Assembly (NCBI RefSeq): GCF_014698065.1
Contig: NZ_JACJSI010000007.1
Span: forward strand, 102,254-166,253
DNA from: Nostoc flagelliforme FACHB-838
GTDB taxonomy: Bacteria > Cyanobacteriota > Cyanobacteriia > Cyanobacteriales > Nostocaceae
Direction: 5' to 3'
Length of the DNA: 64,000 nt
The position numbers were made by a program, and so were the translations under genes. Within the stretch, counting starts at the first letter, position 1, and each line of letters begins with the position of its first letter. Positions 17,802 through 27,405 of this stretch are shown here, piece after piece. The notes below the pieces were generated by a model, which saw only the letters and a program-made list of their open reading frames with translations, was not told where the DNA came from and did not search any database.

Positions 17802-18297
17802 CGCTCCACCTCCGTAAAAGCTGCCTTTACCTTAATTTTGGCAGAATTTGAGTCATTAGGTATCTTTCTCTAGGAGAATTAAGGGTGTTTTGCTAGTCAC
17901 CACTAAGCAAGAAATTTTACTGGGCATTGGGGGCTGGGGACTAGGGATTAAAGATTAAGAATTAAGTATTAAGGACTAATAAAAATTTTCTCAGTCCCCA
18001 GACCTAAATTCAAAATATTATACTAATTAATAGTATCTTTAGTTCATAGTGGAATTACTTGAGAGTAAAACTATTTGAAATGCTAATTATCCCCTGGCAA
18101 AAACCATAAGTATGAAGTAACAAAAGTAATTAGTAAAATCTTGCTTGGAACGAGTTAGCCAGAATTATAAGATTTGATTAGAAAAATTATACTTTCCGGT
18201 TCTGAAAAACCATGTCTCGTAGTTGTAGTTATACAAAGGCAGTTCTACTTTTTGCGTATAGCTGTAAGGCAAAATTATTTCTTCTTGAGGGCAACTA
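17802..18297. other. Intergenic between divergent cobalamin-binding and kinase genes
   Basis: A 496-base AT-rich gap with a low-complexity stretch of ATTAAAGATTAAGAATTAAG-type units near 17946-17980. No ORF, RNA gene or clear hairpin seen. It should hold promoters for both flanking genes. Confidence 0.4.
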
Positions 18298-20490
18298 ATG
18301 CAGGTGGTTTCAGCTAGAGATATTACAGAGTACAACCCGACCCAAGATGCTTTAAAAAGCAGAGAAAATAGTCGGCGAAAACAAAGCCAGACGCTAGTAC
18401 AGCTAGCAAGAAGCAAGACATTTCAGCAAGGTAATCTCAATGCGGCGTTGAGGGAAATCACAGAAACTACTGCTGGGACGCTCTTAGTAGAGCGAGTTGG
18501 CGTATGGTTATATAATGAAGAACGTTCCAAAATTGAATGCATAAATTTGTATGATGTGAGGACTAAAAAGCATACTTTTGGTAACTCGCTTTCAAAAACA
18601 GATTTTCCTGCTTATTTCCAGGCTTTACAAGAGGAACGTACCATTGCAGCAGATGATGCCGTAAATGATACTAGAACCCAAGAATTATCTGAATCTTATC
18701 TTTCAGTTATGGGCATTACGTCCCTATTGGATGCACCAATTTGGGTAGAGGGTCGTTTGGTAGGTGTAGTGTGTCACGAACACGTAGGCAAAGGTCGCCA
18801 ATGGACTTTAGAAGAAGAGACTTTTGCTGGTTCGATTGCAGATTTTGTGACGCTGGCTATAGAAGCGAACGAGCGAAACGTCGTACAGGAAGCACTGCGA
18901 CAGAGTGAAGCGCAATTCCGGGCGATTTTTGAGCGTTCCTCTATCGGCATTGGACTGATAGATATGAAAGCACAGATAGTCGATACGAATCTGGCACTAT
19001 ACGAGATTTTAGGATATCGCCGGGAAGAACTATACGGCAAGTGCTTTACCGATTACATTTCCACACAAAGGGGGGATTTAAAACTTTACAAACAACTAAT
19101 TTCAGGAATCCGCACAGACTTAAAAACAACTTCGAGTGATGGGTTGCAACCCTCCAAACATCAGGAGCAGCTTGTCCAAAGACATCGTATTGAGATGGAA
19201 AGACGCTGCATACATCAAAATGGTAGCTTAATTTGGACTCATATTTCTGTTTCTGTTATACCAGGCAGCAATGGTGAACCTGAGTTTTTTCTAGCGATGA
19301 TTGAGGACATTACTGAACGCAAGCAAACAGAGTTGAAACTGCGTGCTTCTCAAGAGGCAGCAGAAGCCGCTAATCAAGCAAAAAGTGAATTTTTAGCAAC
19401 CATGAGCCATGAGTTGCGGACACCTCTCAATGCGATTATGGGTTTGTCGCAATTGCTGGAACAAGAAATAGTTGGCTCTCTCAATGAAAAGCAGAACGAA
19501 TATGTAAATTCTATATATAGTAGTGGTGAACATCTGCTGACACTGATTAATGATATTCTTGATTTATCTAAGGTAGAAGCAGGGAAAGAGGAACTGTTAC
19601 TCTTACCTTTAGCAGTGTCAGATTTATGTAATTATGCCATTTGGACAGTGCGCGATCGCGCCTTAGAAAAGGGATTGCAACTCACACATGAAATTGAGCA
19701 AGAAGCGGATATTTGCATTGCTGATGAACGGCGCATCAAGCAAATGTTACTTAATCTACTCACCAATGCCATTAAATTCACTTCCGTCGGTCAGGTATCG
19801 TTAGTAGTCAAAAAACTACCCCAAGGGATAACGTTTACAGTTTCAGATACTGGAATTGGTATAGACTCAAATCAGTTTCAATTTTTATTTGAACCATTTA
19901 AACAACTTGATAGTCGGTTAAATCGGCAGTACGAAGGCACTGGTTTGGGTTTAGCTTTAACACGCAAATTAGCGCGTTTGCACGGTGGAGATGTTACGGT
20001 GACATCGACTTTGGGAAAAGGTAGTCAGTTCACTCTGTTTTTACCAAATTTAGTGCAACCGGAAGATGAGAGAAATGAAGAAGAAAATTTTACCTTGTTC
20101 TCTTCTTCTCCAGTCATTTCCAAAAATAAAACCATTCTGCTTGTGGAAGGAAATCAAAATACTGCCACAGTATTGCAAGATTATCTTTACACAATTGGCT
20201 ACCAAGTCAAATGGATAGATAATGGAAATGACTTTTTAAAACAGGCGCAAAACCTCCAACCAGATTTAGTTTTATTTGATTTCCAGTTAATCAAGGATGT
20301 TAAAATCTTGAATTTGCTGAATATCCTTAAACAAGAGCCTGATTGGGAAGATTTGCCAATTGTAATTATAACCTCTAGTGAACCTTTAGAAGAGGAAATT
20401 TCCCAGTTGACGGGTACTGTTAATGACTACCTCATTAAGCCATTTCGGATAGCGCAGCTAGAGTCGATACTGATGCGATATTTGAGTTAA
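18298..20490 (+). CDS. Hybrid sensor histidine kinase (GAF-PAS-HisKA-HATPase-REC)
   Basis: A 730-residue cytoplasmic sensor. GAF at about 45-195; PAS with PAC at about 200-350; HisKA with the phospho-acceptor His at 371 in [12 protein letters not shown]; ATPase with [15 protein letters not shown] and GTGLGLALT; then a receiver at about 618-730 with Asp 661 (LVLFDFQL) and a conserved Lys in IKPF. The receiver's usual acidic pair reads VEGN instead of VEDN, so its metal site is altered. The N-terminus starts with RDITEYNP, the typical tail of a PAS/PAC domain, so an upstream sensory part may have been lost. There is an in-frame stop just before the ATG. Confidence 0.88.
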   Translation: MQVVSARDITEYNPTQDALKSRENSRRKQSQTLVQLARSKTFQQGNLNAALREITETTAGTLLVERVGVWLYNEERSKIECINLYDVRTKKHTFGNSLSKTDFPAYFQALQEERTIAADDAVNDTRTQELSESYLSVMGITSLLDAPIWVEGRLVGVVCHEHVGKGRQWTLEEETFAGSIADFVTLAIEANERNVVQEALRQSEAQFRAIFERSSIGIGLIDMKAQIVDTNLALYEILGYRREELYGKCFTDYISTQRGDLKLYKQLISGIRTDLKTTSSDGLQPSKHQEQLVQRHRIEMERRCIHQNGSLIWTHISVSVIPGSNGEPEFFLAMIEDITERKQTELKLRASQEAAEAANQAKSEFLATMSHELRTPLNAIMGLSQLLEQEIVGSLNEKQNEYVNSIYSSGEHLLTLINDILDLSKVEAGKEELLLLPLAVSDLCNYAIWTVRDRALEKGLQLTHEIEQEADICIADERRIKQMLLNLLTNAIKFTSVGQVSLVVKKLPQGITFTVSDTGIGIDSNQFQFLFEPFKQLDSRLNRQYEGTGLGLALTRKLARLHGGDVTVTSTLGKGSQFTLFLPNLVQPEDERNEEENFTLFSSSPVISKNKTILLVEGNQNTATVLQDYLYTIGYQVKWIDNGNDFLKQAQNLQPDLVLFDFQLIKDVKILNLLNILKQEPDWEDLPIVIITSSEPLEEEISQLTGTVNDYLIKPFRIAQLESILMRYLS

Positions 20491-20546
20491 TTTTTCATAA
20501 AACTGCATTTTTTATAGCTAATTAATAAAAAACATACTATATATTT

Positions 20547-20993
20547 TTATTTTGACTGTGAGAACTTTTTCCTCATTGTCACATGGATAATGCTGGCTTC
20601 TTCAAATCTTTCTCCTTCTTCTAGAAAATCCAATTTTTTGTATAAATCTTTCACATATTCTTGAGCATGAATCACTACTTCTGGAATATTTTTGTTAGCT
20701 ATCACTAGTAGGGCATTTTCCATAATCTTTTTACCAATACCCTTCCCTCTAGCTGTAGACAAAACAGCAAGCCTTTCTATTTTGGCAGTTTTATCATCTA
20801 AATATCTAATTCTAGTAGTACCCACAGCTTCCCCATTTAAATAAGCAATTAAATGATCGGATATTTCATCATTGCCATCAAATTCTAAAGCGGAATCTAC
20901 ACCTTGTTCTTCCTGAAAAACTGATATTCTAATTGCTTTAATGGCAGTAAAATCTTCAGGAAATTTAACAATTTTTATAGTTAAGTTAATCAT
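20547..20993 (-). CDS. GNAT-family N-acetyltransferase
   Basis: A 148-residue single GNAT domain. The acetyl-CoA pyrophosphate loop is LAVLSTARGKGIGKKIM (R/QxxGxG/A), preceded by VGTTRIRYLDDKTAKIERL and an N-terminal ISVFQEEQGVD typical of the YdhR/ElaA-like branch. Substrate unknown. It sits convergent to the kinase gene and upstream of putA on the minus strand side. Confidence 0.85.
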   Translation of the reverse strand: MINLTIKIVKFPEDFTAIKAIRISVFQEEQGVDSALEFDGNDEISDHLIAYLNGEAVGTTRIRYLDDKTAKIERLAVLSTARGKGIGKKIMENALLVIANKNIPEVVIHAQEYVKDLYKKLDFLEEGERFEEASIIHVTMRKKFSQSK

Positions 20994-21029
20994 AAATTAA
21001 TACTATTTAGTTAAAGATTGTTGATGGTA

Positions 21030-21078
21030 TTTTATGGGTATAGAGAGATTACATTGCAACGTCTCTACACCCATAAAA
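21030..21078. repeat. Inverted repeat with GTAGAGAC-type core
   Basis: A 17-base arm (21030-21046) pairs with 21062-21078 with one mismatch, giving a stable hairpin whose loop holds ATTGCAACG. The TAGAGA/GTCTCTAC ends match a palindrome family seen also at 29539-29562 and 32813-32839. Confidence 0.55.
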
Positions 21079-21096
21079 AGGTAGGCAATGCCTACC
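21075..21096 (-). terminator. Probable intrinsic terminator of putA
   Basis: On the minus strand, just after the putA stop at 21106, GGTAGGCA and TGCCTACC form a hairpin followed by five T. The ideal loop is only one base, so two or three pairs would have to open. Confidence 0.5.
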
Positions 21097-21105
21097 CTAG
21101 ACGAT

Positions 21106-24075
21106 TTAATCTGCACCTTCAATTGGTGCAAAACCTTGACGCTGAATATTTTCTGTCACCGCGCGTGGTTCCAAAAATTGCAGTAGGTAATCAGGGCCAC
21201 CTGCTTTTGAACCTACTCCAGAAAGTTTGAATCCACCAAAGGGTTGCCGTCCAACGATCGCTCCGGTAATATTGCGGTTGATGTACAAATTACCGACTTC
21301 AAACTCTGTCTGCGCCTGCTGAATATGGGAAGGTGTTCGAGAATAAAGTCCACCAGTTAAAGCGTAATTAGTACCATTGGCGACTGCTAACGCTTCCTGG
21401 AAATCTTTCACCCGAATTACTGCCAGCACAGGGCCAAAAATTTCTTGCTGGGAAATTACCGCGTTTGGCGATACTTCGCTAAAAATGACTGGGCCGATAA
21501 AATATCCTTGTTCGGGTGCTGGTAATTCTAATGCTACTTCTGCTTCTGCCTTACCCTTCTCAATATACTCGCGGATGCGATCGCGGGCATTAGCATCAAT
21601 CACTGGCCCAACTTGTGTACTTGGTAACTCTGCTTCCCCAATGTTCAAGGATTTTGTCGCTTCTACCAATCGCTGCACAAAGGCATCATAAATCGGTTGC
21701 AGTACAATCACCCTGGAGGCGGCAGAACATTTTTGACCGCTGTAACCAAATGCCGACTGCACTACCCCCACAACGGCTTGGTCTAAATCAGCACTTTCAT
21801 CGACAATAATGGCATTTTTGCCACCCATTTCCGCAATCACCCGTTTCATGTGCTTTTGTCCGGGTTTCAAAGTTGCCGCTTCTGCGTAAATTCGACAACC
21901 GACTTCTTGGGAACCCGTAAAGGCAATTACATGAGTATCTGGATGATTTACCAAATAAGCGCCGACTTGGGAACCCTTGCCAGGTACGTATTGAAATACA
22001 CCTTTGGGGAAACCAGCCTCGATTAAGATTTCTGTGAGTTTTGCCGTAATTACAGAAGATGTTTCTGCCGGTTTAAGGAGAGTACAATTGCCTGAAACCA
22101 AAGCTGCGACAGTCATTCCACAAGCGATCGCTAGCGGGAAATTCCAGGGAGAAATTACTACAACAATACCGCGTGGTTGGTAAATATAACGGTTAGTTTC
22201 GCCTGGAATGTCGTAATTAAAACCTTCGTCTAACCGTTCTATCTCATCAGCGTAGTACCGACAGAAATCTATCGCTTCCGAAACCTCTCCATCAGCTTCC
22301 TTAAGTGGTTTCCCAACTTCCAAAACCATCCAAGCCGATAATTCAGCGCGGCGGAGTTCCATCAAATCACCCGCTTTCCGCAAAATATCAGCGCGTTGTT
22401 TAGCTGGTGTTTTCCTCCATCCAGGAAATGCCGCTTTAGCAGCTTGCATTGCCTGTTCCGCCTGTTCAACACTGATCAATCCAACTTTACCAACTACCTC
22501 ACTGAAATTAGAAGGATTGAGAGAATCGACAAATTCCGGCGTATTAACATATTCGCCATTAATCAACGGCAAATAAGTTTTACCCAATTGTTGGCGAACC
22601 CTTTGGAAAGCCTGCGCCGTCTTCGTTCTCACCTCTTCCTCAGCATAATCAGTATCAGCAGCACCGAGAAAATGAGAGTGAGGAGTTAAAGAGTTCTTTT
22701 CATCTTTGACAATCGGCGGCGCTAGTAACTCTTCAATCGGTCTATTTTCGAGATTTTGCCGTAAAAAAGAACTATTAGCGGTATTTTCCAACAACCGCCG
22801 AATTAAATACGCCATCCCCGGCAACAATTCACCGTAAGGGCAGTAAACTCTGACTCGATAACCCTTGTCAACCAATGCCTTGGCAACTTTATCACCCATA
22901 CCGTAAAGGACTTGTAATTCAAAGCGACGGCGGGGGACATTTAAACTTTCAGCTATGGCAATGGCGCGAGAGTGCGATCGCACATTATGGCTACCAATGG
23001 CAGAATACACATAATCATGATTTTCTAGCAATAACTGAGTGATGGTTTCAAAATTAGCATCAGTTGCTGCTTTGTCGTTGTAAACTGGCTGTGGCCAATG
23101 CTTTTGCGCTGCTTTGATAGTTTCCTGATCCCAATATGCGCCTTTCACCAAGCGGATTGTTAGAGGATAACCGCGCTGTTTCAACCAAGAAATTACGTCT
23201 TTGACATCTTGTTCGCTATCACGCAGATATGCTTGGATGGTTATACCAATATCTGTGCGTTGCCGAAATTCTTCTAGTAACAGTTTTTTCAGGATGCTGA
23301 GAGTTATATCTTTGTAGGCATACTGTTCCATATCAAAATGGACAGCTGCGCCTAATTCTTTAGCACGACGTAAGAGAATACGAATGCGATCGCTAACTCG
23401 CTCCTCACTACCCTTAGCATCTAATGGGTCAAATTGCGAATAAAACGCCGTTAACTTCACAGAAACCTGAACTTTTGGGATGGTTTCGCCATCAGCCTCA
23501 TCAATAGCTGGGATAGCTGGCCAATTCTTCGATGCTTCCACCAATTGTTGCATTAATTCTAGATAGCGTTCTAGATAAGATTGCGCTTCGGCTTCGGTAA
23601 TCACCGCTTCACCAAGTAAATCGATGGTGAAAGCCATTTTCTCTTTTCGCAGTCGTTCAACTGTTTTGATGACTTGTTTAATATTTTCCCCAGAAATATA
23701 TTTATGAGCAAGAGTCTCAACGGCTGTACCAACAGTTGTAGCAGCAACTTGCCCTGGCATCGAGTCGGGATTAGCAAAGTTTAGCATTCCCTTCAAAGCT
23801 GCCGGTAATTCTACACTTTCATCTCCTAAATATTCTTGTAAATGTGAGGCAATTTCTGATTTACTGTGTAAAGCAGGTAGGGTATCTATAAAGCGAAATA
23901 ATTGCACCCGTAACCCAGGATTACTCATTGCCCAAGCTAGTAATTTATCATCCCAGCGCATTTGATCCCGCAGGGAAGAAAAAAACGAACGATTTTCCTG
24001 GGTTGCTGCTAGAAGTTGTTTAGCAATTTCTTGGGTTTTAGCTTCGTAGGTGCTTGTTTGTACTTGTAATACCAC
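21106..24075 (-). CDS. putA: Bifunctional proline dehydrogenase / L-glutamate gamma-semialdehyde dehydrogenase PutA
   Basis: A 989-residue enzyme that oxidises proline to glutamate in two steps. N-terminal FAD-dependent PRODH barrel (about 90-450: VSVKLTAFYSQFDPLD, AVHFDMEQYAYKD, GITIQAYLRDSEQDV, RLVKGAYWDQE, YGMGD). The C-terminal aldehyde dehydrogenase begins near 500 (PLINGEYVNT), with VISPWNFPLAIACGM, IAFTGSQEVG, AEMGGKNAIIVDESAD and the catalytic Cys in GYSGQKCSAASR. No ribbon-helix-helix repressor domain is present, so this is the non-regulatory short PutA. It stands alone with its own terminator. No proline permease is nearby. Confidence 0.93.
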   Translation of the reverse strand: MVLQVQTSTYEAKTQEIAKQLLAATQENRSFFSSLRDQMRWDDKLLAWAMSNPGLRVQLFRFIDTLPALHSKSEIASHLQEYLGDESVELPAALKGMLNFANPDSMPGQVAATTVGTAVETLAHKYISGENIKQVIKTVERLRKEKMAFTIDLLGEAVITEAEAQSYLERYLELMQQLVEASKNWPAIPAIDEADGETIPKVQVSVKLTAFYSQFDPLDAKGSEERVSDRIRILLRRAKELGAAVHFDMEQYAYKDITLSILKKLLLEEFRQRTDIGITIQAYLRDSEQDVKDVISWLKQRGYPLTIRLVKGAYWDQETIKAAQKHWPQPVYNDKAATDANFETITQLLLENHDYVYSAIGSHNVRSHSRAIAIAESLNVPRRRFELQVLYGMGDKVAKALVDKGYRVRVYCPYGELLPGMAYLIRRLLENTANSSFLRQNLENRPIEELLAPPIVKDEKNSLTPHSHFLGAADTDYAEEEVRTKTAQAFQRVRQQLGKTYLPLINGEYVNTPEFVDSLNPSNFSEVVGKVGLISVEQAEQAMQAAKAAFPGWRKTPAKQRADILRKAGDLMELRRAELSAWMVLEVGKPLKEADGEVSEAIDFCRYYADEIERLDEGFNYDIPGETNRYIYQPRGIVVVISPWNFPLAIACGMTVAALVSGNCTLLKPAETSSVITAKLTEILIEAGFPKGVFQYVPGKGSQVGAYLVNHPDTHVIAFTGSQEVGCRIYAEAATLKPGQKHMKRVIAEMGGKNAIIVDESADLDQAVVGVVQSAFGYSGQKCSAASRVIVLQPIYDAFVQRLVEATKSLNIGEAELPSTQVGPVIDANARDRIREYIEKGKAEAEVALELPAPEQGYFIGPVIFSEVSPNAVISQQEIFGPVLAVIRVKDFQEALAVANGTNYALTGGLYSRTPSHIQQAQTEFEVGNLYINRNITGAIVGRQPFGGFKLSGVGSKAGGPDYLLQFLEPRAVTENIQRQGFAPIEGAD

Positions 24076-24429
24076 TGATAATAAACTCCGTTAATCAAAA
24101 TAGGGCTTTTTGTATAAAGCCTGTGTCTTCTATTTTGACGCTTTCATTTAGCTGTCACCATATTTAGGTAAGAAACAAGGGGACAAGGGGAAGAATAATA
24201 AACCTCTTGCAAAAGTAACTTTTGCAAGAGGTGGGAAAAGGGGAAAGGTTAAAGGGAAAGGTTTTTTCTTATTCCTTTCCCTTTTTCCCCTCTGCCTCTT
24301 GCCAATTCCCAATGCTCAATTCAATAACAAGTGTTATCCTTTTGTTGATCTATTTCTAACTTGATTTACGGATGTTGCAACATAAGAGACTGGCTCAGTC
24401 ATACTAAAGGTGTGGATAATACTATATTT
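24076..24429. other. Intergenic between divergent putA and HD gene, with a perfect hairpin
   Basis: A 354-base region. It holds a perfect 13-base hairpin (24203-24231) and a purine-rich run of GGGAAAGG repeats (24238-24262). Promoters for both neighbours presumably lie here. I see no ORF. Confidence 0.45.
24203..24231. repeat. Perfect 13-bp hairpin, TAA loop
   Basis: CCTCTTGCAAAAG (24203-24215) and CTTTTGCAAGAGG (24219-24231) are exact complements around a 3-base loop. It is upstream of both flanking genes and has no T run, so it looks like a dispersed palindrome and not a terminator. Confidence 0.6.
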
Positions 24430-25080
24430 ATGCCCACAAAAAATCTTACGCATATCTTATTTTCTGACTGGCAACACACACTCCAACCCTTTGGTGTTGA
24501 GCAAGTAGTGGCTGAGAAAGCTTTTAATCCCTTGGTTGCAGCTTACTCTACTCCTGGTCGCTATTACCATACGCTACAACACATTGATCGCGTCCTTAGC
24601 ACAATTCAGATTTTGCAAGGCTACACCAACAACCTAGCTGCTGTTCAACTAGCTGCCTGGTTTCATGATGTAGTATATGATTCTCAAGCTCAAGATAATG
24701 AAGAACGAAGTGCAGACTATGCTTTTGAATTCTTAAATAACTTGGGTATTCCAGACAGTACCATAACTACTGTCACGCGTCTGATTCTGAATACTAAAAA
24801 CCATCAAGCTGCGGTGGATGACTATGATAGCCAAGTCCTACTTGATGCAGATTTAGCGGTTTTGGCTACTAACCAAGTGCTGTATGGAGAATATACCCAT
24901 GCTATTCGCCAGGAATATAGCTGGATGGCAGAGAAAGATTATATCACAGGTCGTCAGCAGATTTTAGAACGATTTTTACAGCGATCGCGTATCTACTTTA
25001 CGCCTTTAATGTCAGAATTCGCCGAACCATCTGCCCGTGGCAATATCCAGGGAGAAATTCAGTCTTTATTATCTGGTTAG
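24430..25080 (+). CDS. HD-domain metal-dependent phosphohydrolase-like protein
   Basis: About 216 residues from the ATG at 24430; an upstream TTG would add 23 unconserved residues. Metal-binding HD pattern: RYYHTLQHIDRVL, then AAWFHDVVYDS, and a later Asp in LLDADLAVLA. This matches the family annotated as predicted HD-superfamily hydrolases, related to nucleotide pyrophosphohydrolases. Substrate unknown. Located downstream of, and divergent from, putA. Confidence 0.8.
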   Translation: MPTKNLTHILFSDWQHTLQPFGVEQVVAEKAFNPLVAAYSTPGRYYHTLQHIDRVLSTIQILQGYTNNLAAVQLAAWFHDVVYDSQAQDNEERSADYAFEFLNNLGIPDSTITTVTRLILNTKNHQAAVDDYDSQVLLDADLAVLATNQVLYGEYTHAIRQEYSWMAEKDYITGRQQILERFLQRSRIYFTPLMSEFAEPSARGNIQGEIQSLLSG

Positions 25081-25186
25081 TTTTATCGCCGTTAGTAGCA
25101 TGAAATTTTTCTATATGAATTATGAGTAGCCTAGTGAAAGTGGGTGCAAATATTCTAAAACCCTTGATTTGGCTTTGATTTGATTT

Positions 25187-25732
25187 TTGCAAGCACGCAT
25201 TTATTCATCTTTGACCGTCCGAAAATTATCGCTCCTAACAATCCCCGAAGTGAATAACTCATTATTAATCGCCCTAACCCTATTAACATTTACAGCCGCA
25301 TCACCAGTCAGCATTGCTGGTACTGTCCAAGGTTCAACCCATGCGAAAATGTCTTCATTTAACCTTAGTTCCCAAAAATGGCAAAACCGCGTTTTACTAG
25401 TGTTTGCACCATCTGTTAATAACCATAACTATCAGCAACAGATGCAGTTATTTGACCAGCACCAAAACGGTTTTATAGACCGGGATTTAGTTCTTGTTCA
25501 AGTTTTGCCGAATCAAAGTTATGCCAACGGACAGTTAATAGATGATTCTTCTGCTGCCAATTTGCGAAATCGCTTTGGAGTTGATAAAGAAAATTTTCGC
25601 GTTATTCTGGTGGGCAAAGATGGTGGTGTTAAGCGCCAAGACACTACACCAGTCAAAGCGACAGCAATTTTTGAGCAAATTGACGCTATGCCCATGCGCC
25701 AACAAGAAATGCAAGAGCGAGGCAGAAAGTAG
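25187..25732 (+). CDS. DUF4174 protein, probably exported
   Basis: A small protein with a hydrophobic segment (LLIALTLLTFTAASPVSIAG) that would act as a signal peptide. It is followed by a thioredoxin-like DUF4174 core (WQNRVLLVFAPSVNN, DRDLVLVQVLP, LRNRFGVDKENFRVILVGKDGGVKR). The open frame starts at TTG 25187; a GTG at 25250 lies just before the hydrophobic segment and would give a more typical signal peptide. Neither start has a strong ribosome-binding site. There is no CxxC, so it is not a thiol oxidoreductase. Function unknown. Confidence 0.7.
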   Translation: MQARIYSSLTVRKLSLLTIPEVNNSLLIALTLLTFTAASPVSIAGTVQGSTHAKMSSFNLSSQKWQNRVLLVFAPSVNNHNYQQQMQLFDQHQNGFIDRDLVLVQVLPNQSYANGQLIDDSSAANLRNRFGVDKENFRVILVGKDGGVKRQDTTPVKATAIFEQIDAMPMRQQEMQERGRK

Positions 25733-25956
25733 CTATAAAAATCTTAGAGTCAAAGTTACACCATTGGAGCGATCGCTCTTGGTTATGATGCACCTGTAGG
25801 TAATTAACTGCTCGGCTTGGGGTCTTGATAGCCATTGGGGAGGTGATTCCGCGATTCCTAAGTCTAAACCTTTGAAGCGGCAGAATCTTATAAATACTCA
25901 CCCGAAATGACCGAAAATAATTGAGTCCTATTTAAAACAAGAGGAGTAAATTTATT

Positions 25957-26448
25957 ATGTCTCATCTGCTAACAGCGTTTCGTCAGCGACTATTGTGGAA
26001 TGTCACTTTTGTAATACTCCTAACTTTGATTAGTAGTTTAATACTTCCTGGGGCTACTTGGGCAGCCTCTTCTAGTTTGGGAGTTGATAATGGTCATCTT
26101 AGTTCTTGTCCTCCTTCCCCTAACTGTGTTGTCAGTCAAAATGCTGACTCCAAGCACGCTATCGACCCGATTGCTTATCATGTAGACCGCGATGCAGCTA
26201 GAGAAACCTTACTAAAAGTTCTCACTGTTGTTCCTCGCACAGAGGTTATAGAACAGACTCCTAATTACATCCATGCTCTTTCTAAAAGCCGCATCTTTAA
26301 ATTTGTTGATGATGTGGAGTTTTATTTACCTTCCAATGAGTCAGTAATTCATCTGCGGTCGGCATCTCGCGTGGGAGATTCGGATCTTGGTGTCAACCGC
26401 AGGCGTGTTGAACAAATTCGTTTGGCGCTGCGCGATCTAAATATTTGA
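25957..26448 (+). CDS. DUF1499 protein with signal peptide
   Basis: A 163-residue protein. AGAGGAG precedes the ATG. An N-terminal signal segment (LLWNVTFVILLTLISSLILPGATWA) is followed by the DUF1499 core: SCPPSPNCVVSQ, IDPIAY, LKVLTVVPRTEV, and DDVEFYLP...VIHLRSASRVGDSDLGVNRRRVEQIRL. Likely periplasmic or lumenal. Convergent with cpcF (9-base gap). Function unknown; it is often kept next to photosynthesis or stress genes in cyanobacteria. Confidence 0.82.
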   Translation: MSHLLTAFRQRLLWNVTFVILLTLISSLILPGATWAASSSLGVDNGHLSSCPPSPNCVVSQNADSKHAIDPIAYHVDRDAARETLLKVLTVVPRTEVIEQTPNYIHALSKSRIFKFVDDVEFYLPSNESVIHLRSASRVGDSDLGVNRRRVEQIRLALRDLNI

Positions 26449-26457
26449 TTCCCTTAG

Positions 26458-27177
26458 TTAACGCCTGCCAGCACCACGATGAGGCACTTTAGTTTCCTGT
26501 AGCTTTCTTTTCGGTGCAAACACTTCTTGATGTTGTTGCTGCTGAATTTTATCTTGTGCAAACTTTACACGGGTGCGAACTCCGAGATCAACATCTGTAT
26601 CGAGCATCTGCTGAAGTTGATTTGTAATCCGCGACGCTTGATCGGGTAAAGTGTCTGCTATGGCGATCGCTACTGTTTCTAAACTCGTCACTGCTGCATA
26701 GCGCACTACCCACTCTGAATCTTGAGAAATTAGTAATAGCGCCTCTAATACCTGAGTCTGAACAGATTCTAGTTTCTCTGGTGGTAGTTGATGCCAGCGC
26801 AAAGTGCCTAATCCTCTGGCAGCGGCCCGCCGCACACTTAAGGAAAAATCGGTTTTTGCTGCTTCGAACAAGGTATCTAGTGCCCGGACATCACCTATTC
26901 CTGCTAAGGCACGAATAGCCCAAGCTCTAGCACCGTAATTGTAGTTATCAATCAGTTCTAACAATGGCGGTACTGCGGGTTCCCCGATCGCAATCAGCCC
27001 ATCTACGGCCGCCACCGCCGCCCCCGGATTGTTGTAGCCCAAAGCTGCAATCAAAGTGGGAACAGATTCTTCTATACCAGCTGCTGCTAACTGCTGAACT
27101 GCGTCTAATAGGCGCTCCGAGGAGTCTGCTTCTTCCACAGCACGGATCAATATTTGAGCAAGGTCGCTGTTATTCAT
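26458..27177 (-). CDS. cpcF: Phycocyanin alpha-subunit phycocyanobilin lyase subunit CpcF
   Basis: A 239-residue HEAT-repeat protein, last gene of the phycocyanin operon. It carries E/F-type repeats (VPTLIAALGYNNPGAAVAAVDGLIAIGEPAVPPLLELI, YGARAWAIRALAGIGDVRALDTL, SVRRAAARGLGTLRW). With CpcE it forms the heterodimeric lyase that attaches phycocyanobilin to Cys84 of the phycocyanin alpha subunit. It is separated from cpcE by 228 bases that contain two hairpins, so its expression may be lower than that of cpcE or partly independent. It is the only CpcF-like gene in the window. Confidence 0.85.
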   Translation of the reverse strand: MNNSDLAQILIRAVEEADSSERLLDAVQQLAAAGIEESVPTLIAALGYNNPGAAVAAVDGLIAIGEPAVPPLLELIDNYNYGARAWAIRALAGIGDVRALDTLFEAAKTDFSLSVRRAAARGLGTLRWHQLPPEKLESVQTQVLEALLLISQDSEWVVRYAAVTSLETVAIAIADTLPDQASRITNQLQQMLDTDVDLGVRTRVKFAQDKIQQQQHQEVFAPKRKLQETKVPHRGAGRR

Positions 27178-27247
27178 AATAATTTTTCATGGGTAATTAG
27201 CCATCAGCCAATTGTAGCTTAAGTTATCCGTAGTTGACATCATACAC

Positions 27248-27286
27248 AAACCCCTAGCCCAGATTGTGCAGTCGGGTTGGGGGTTT
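27248..27286. terminator. Hairpin in the cpcE-cpcF gap
   Basis: AAACCCC-TAG-CCC (27248-27260) pairs imperfectly with GGG-TTG-GGGGTTT (27274-27286). It lies in the cpcE to cpcF spacer but lacks a T run in either direction, so it may only slow or process transcripts. Confidence 0.35.
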
Positions 27287-27340
27287 ATAAGTAATAAACA
27301 TTTGTTTTAAACGTATTAATAACAACTTATCATTATAAAA

Positions 27341-27384
27341 GAATTCAGGAGTCAGAATTTATCTGACTCCTGACTCCTGAATTC
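27341..27384. repeat. 15-bp inverted repeat in the cpcE-cpcF gap
   Basis: GAATTCAGGAGTCAG (27341-27355) pairs exactly with 27370-27384 around a 14-base loop. Related GAATTCTGTATTCTGAATT pieces appear near 30685-30716. It is a dispersed Nostoc-type repeat that lies 20 bases after the cpcE stop, so it can act as an operon-internal stop or processing site. Confidence 0.6.
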
Positions 27385-27405
27385 TTCTCAAACTAGAACT
27401 TAGGA

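Noticed and set aside
17802..18297. B12 riboswitch upstream of the cobalamin-binding gene
   Set aside because: No conserved B12-box-like core was seen; the same holds upstream of cobU.
24203..24231. Hairpin as a terminator or riboswitch for putA or the HD gene
   Set aside because: It is upstream of both genes, has a 3-base loop, no T run and no aptamer-like core.
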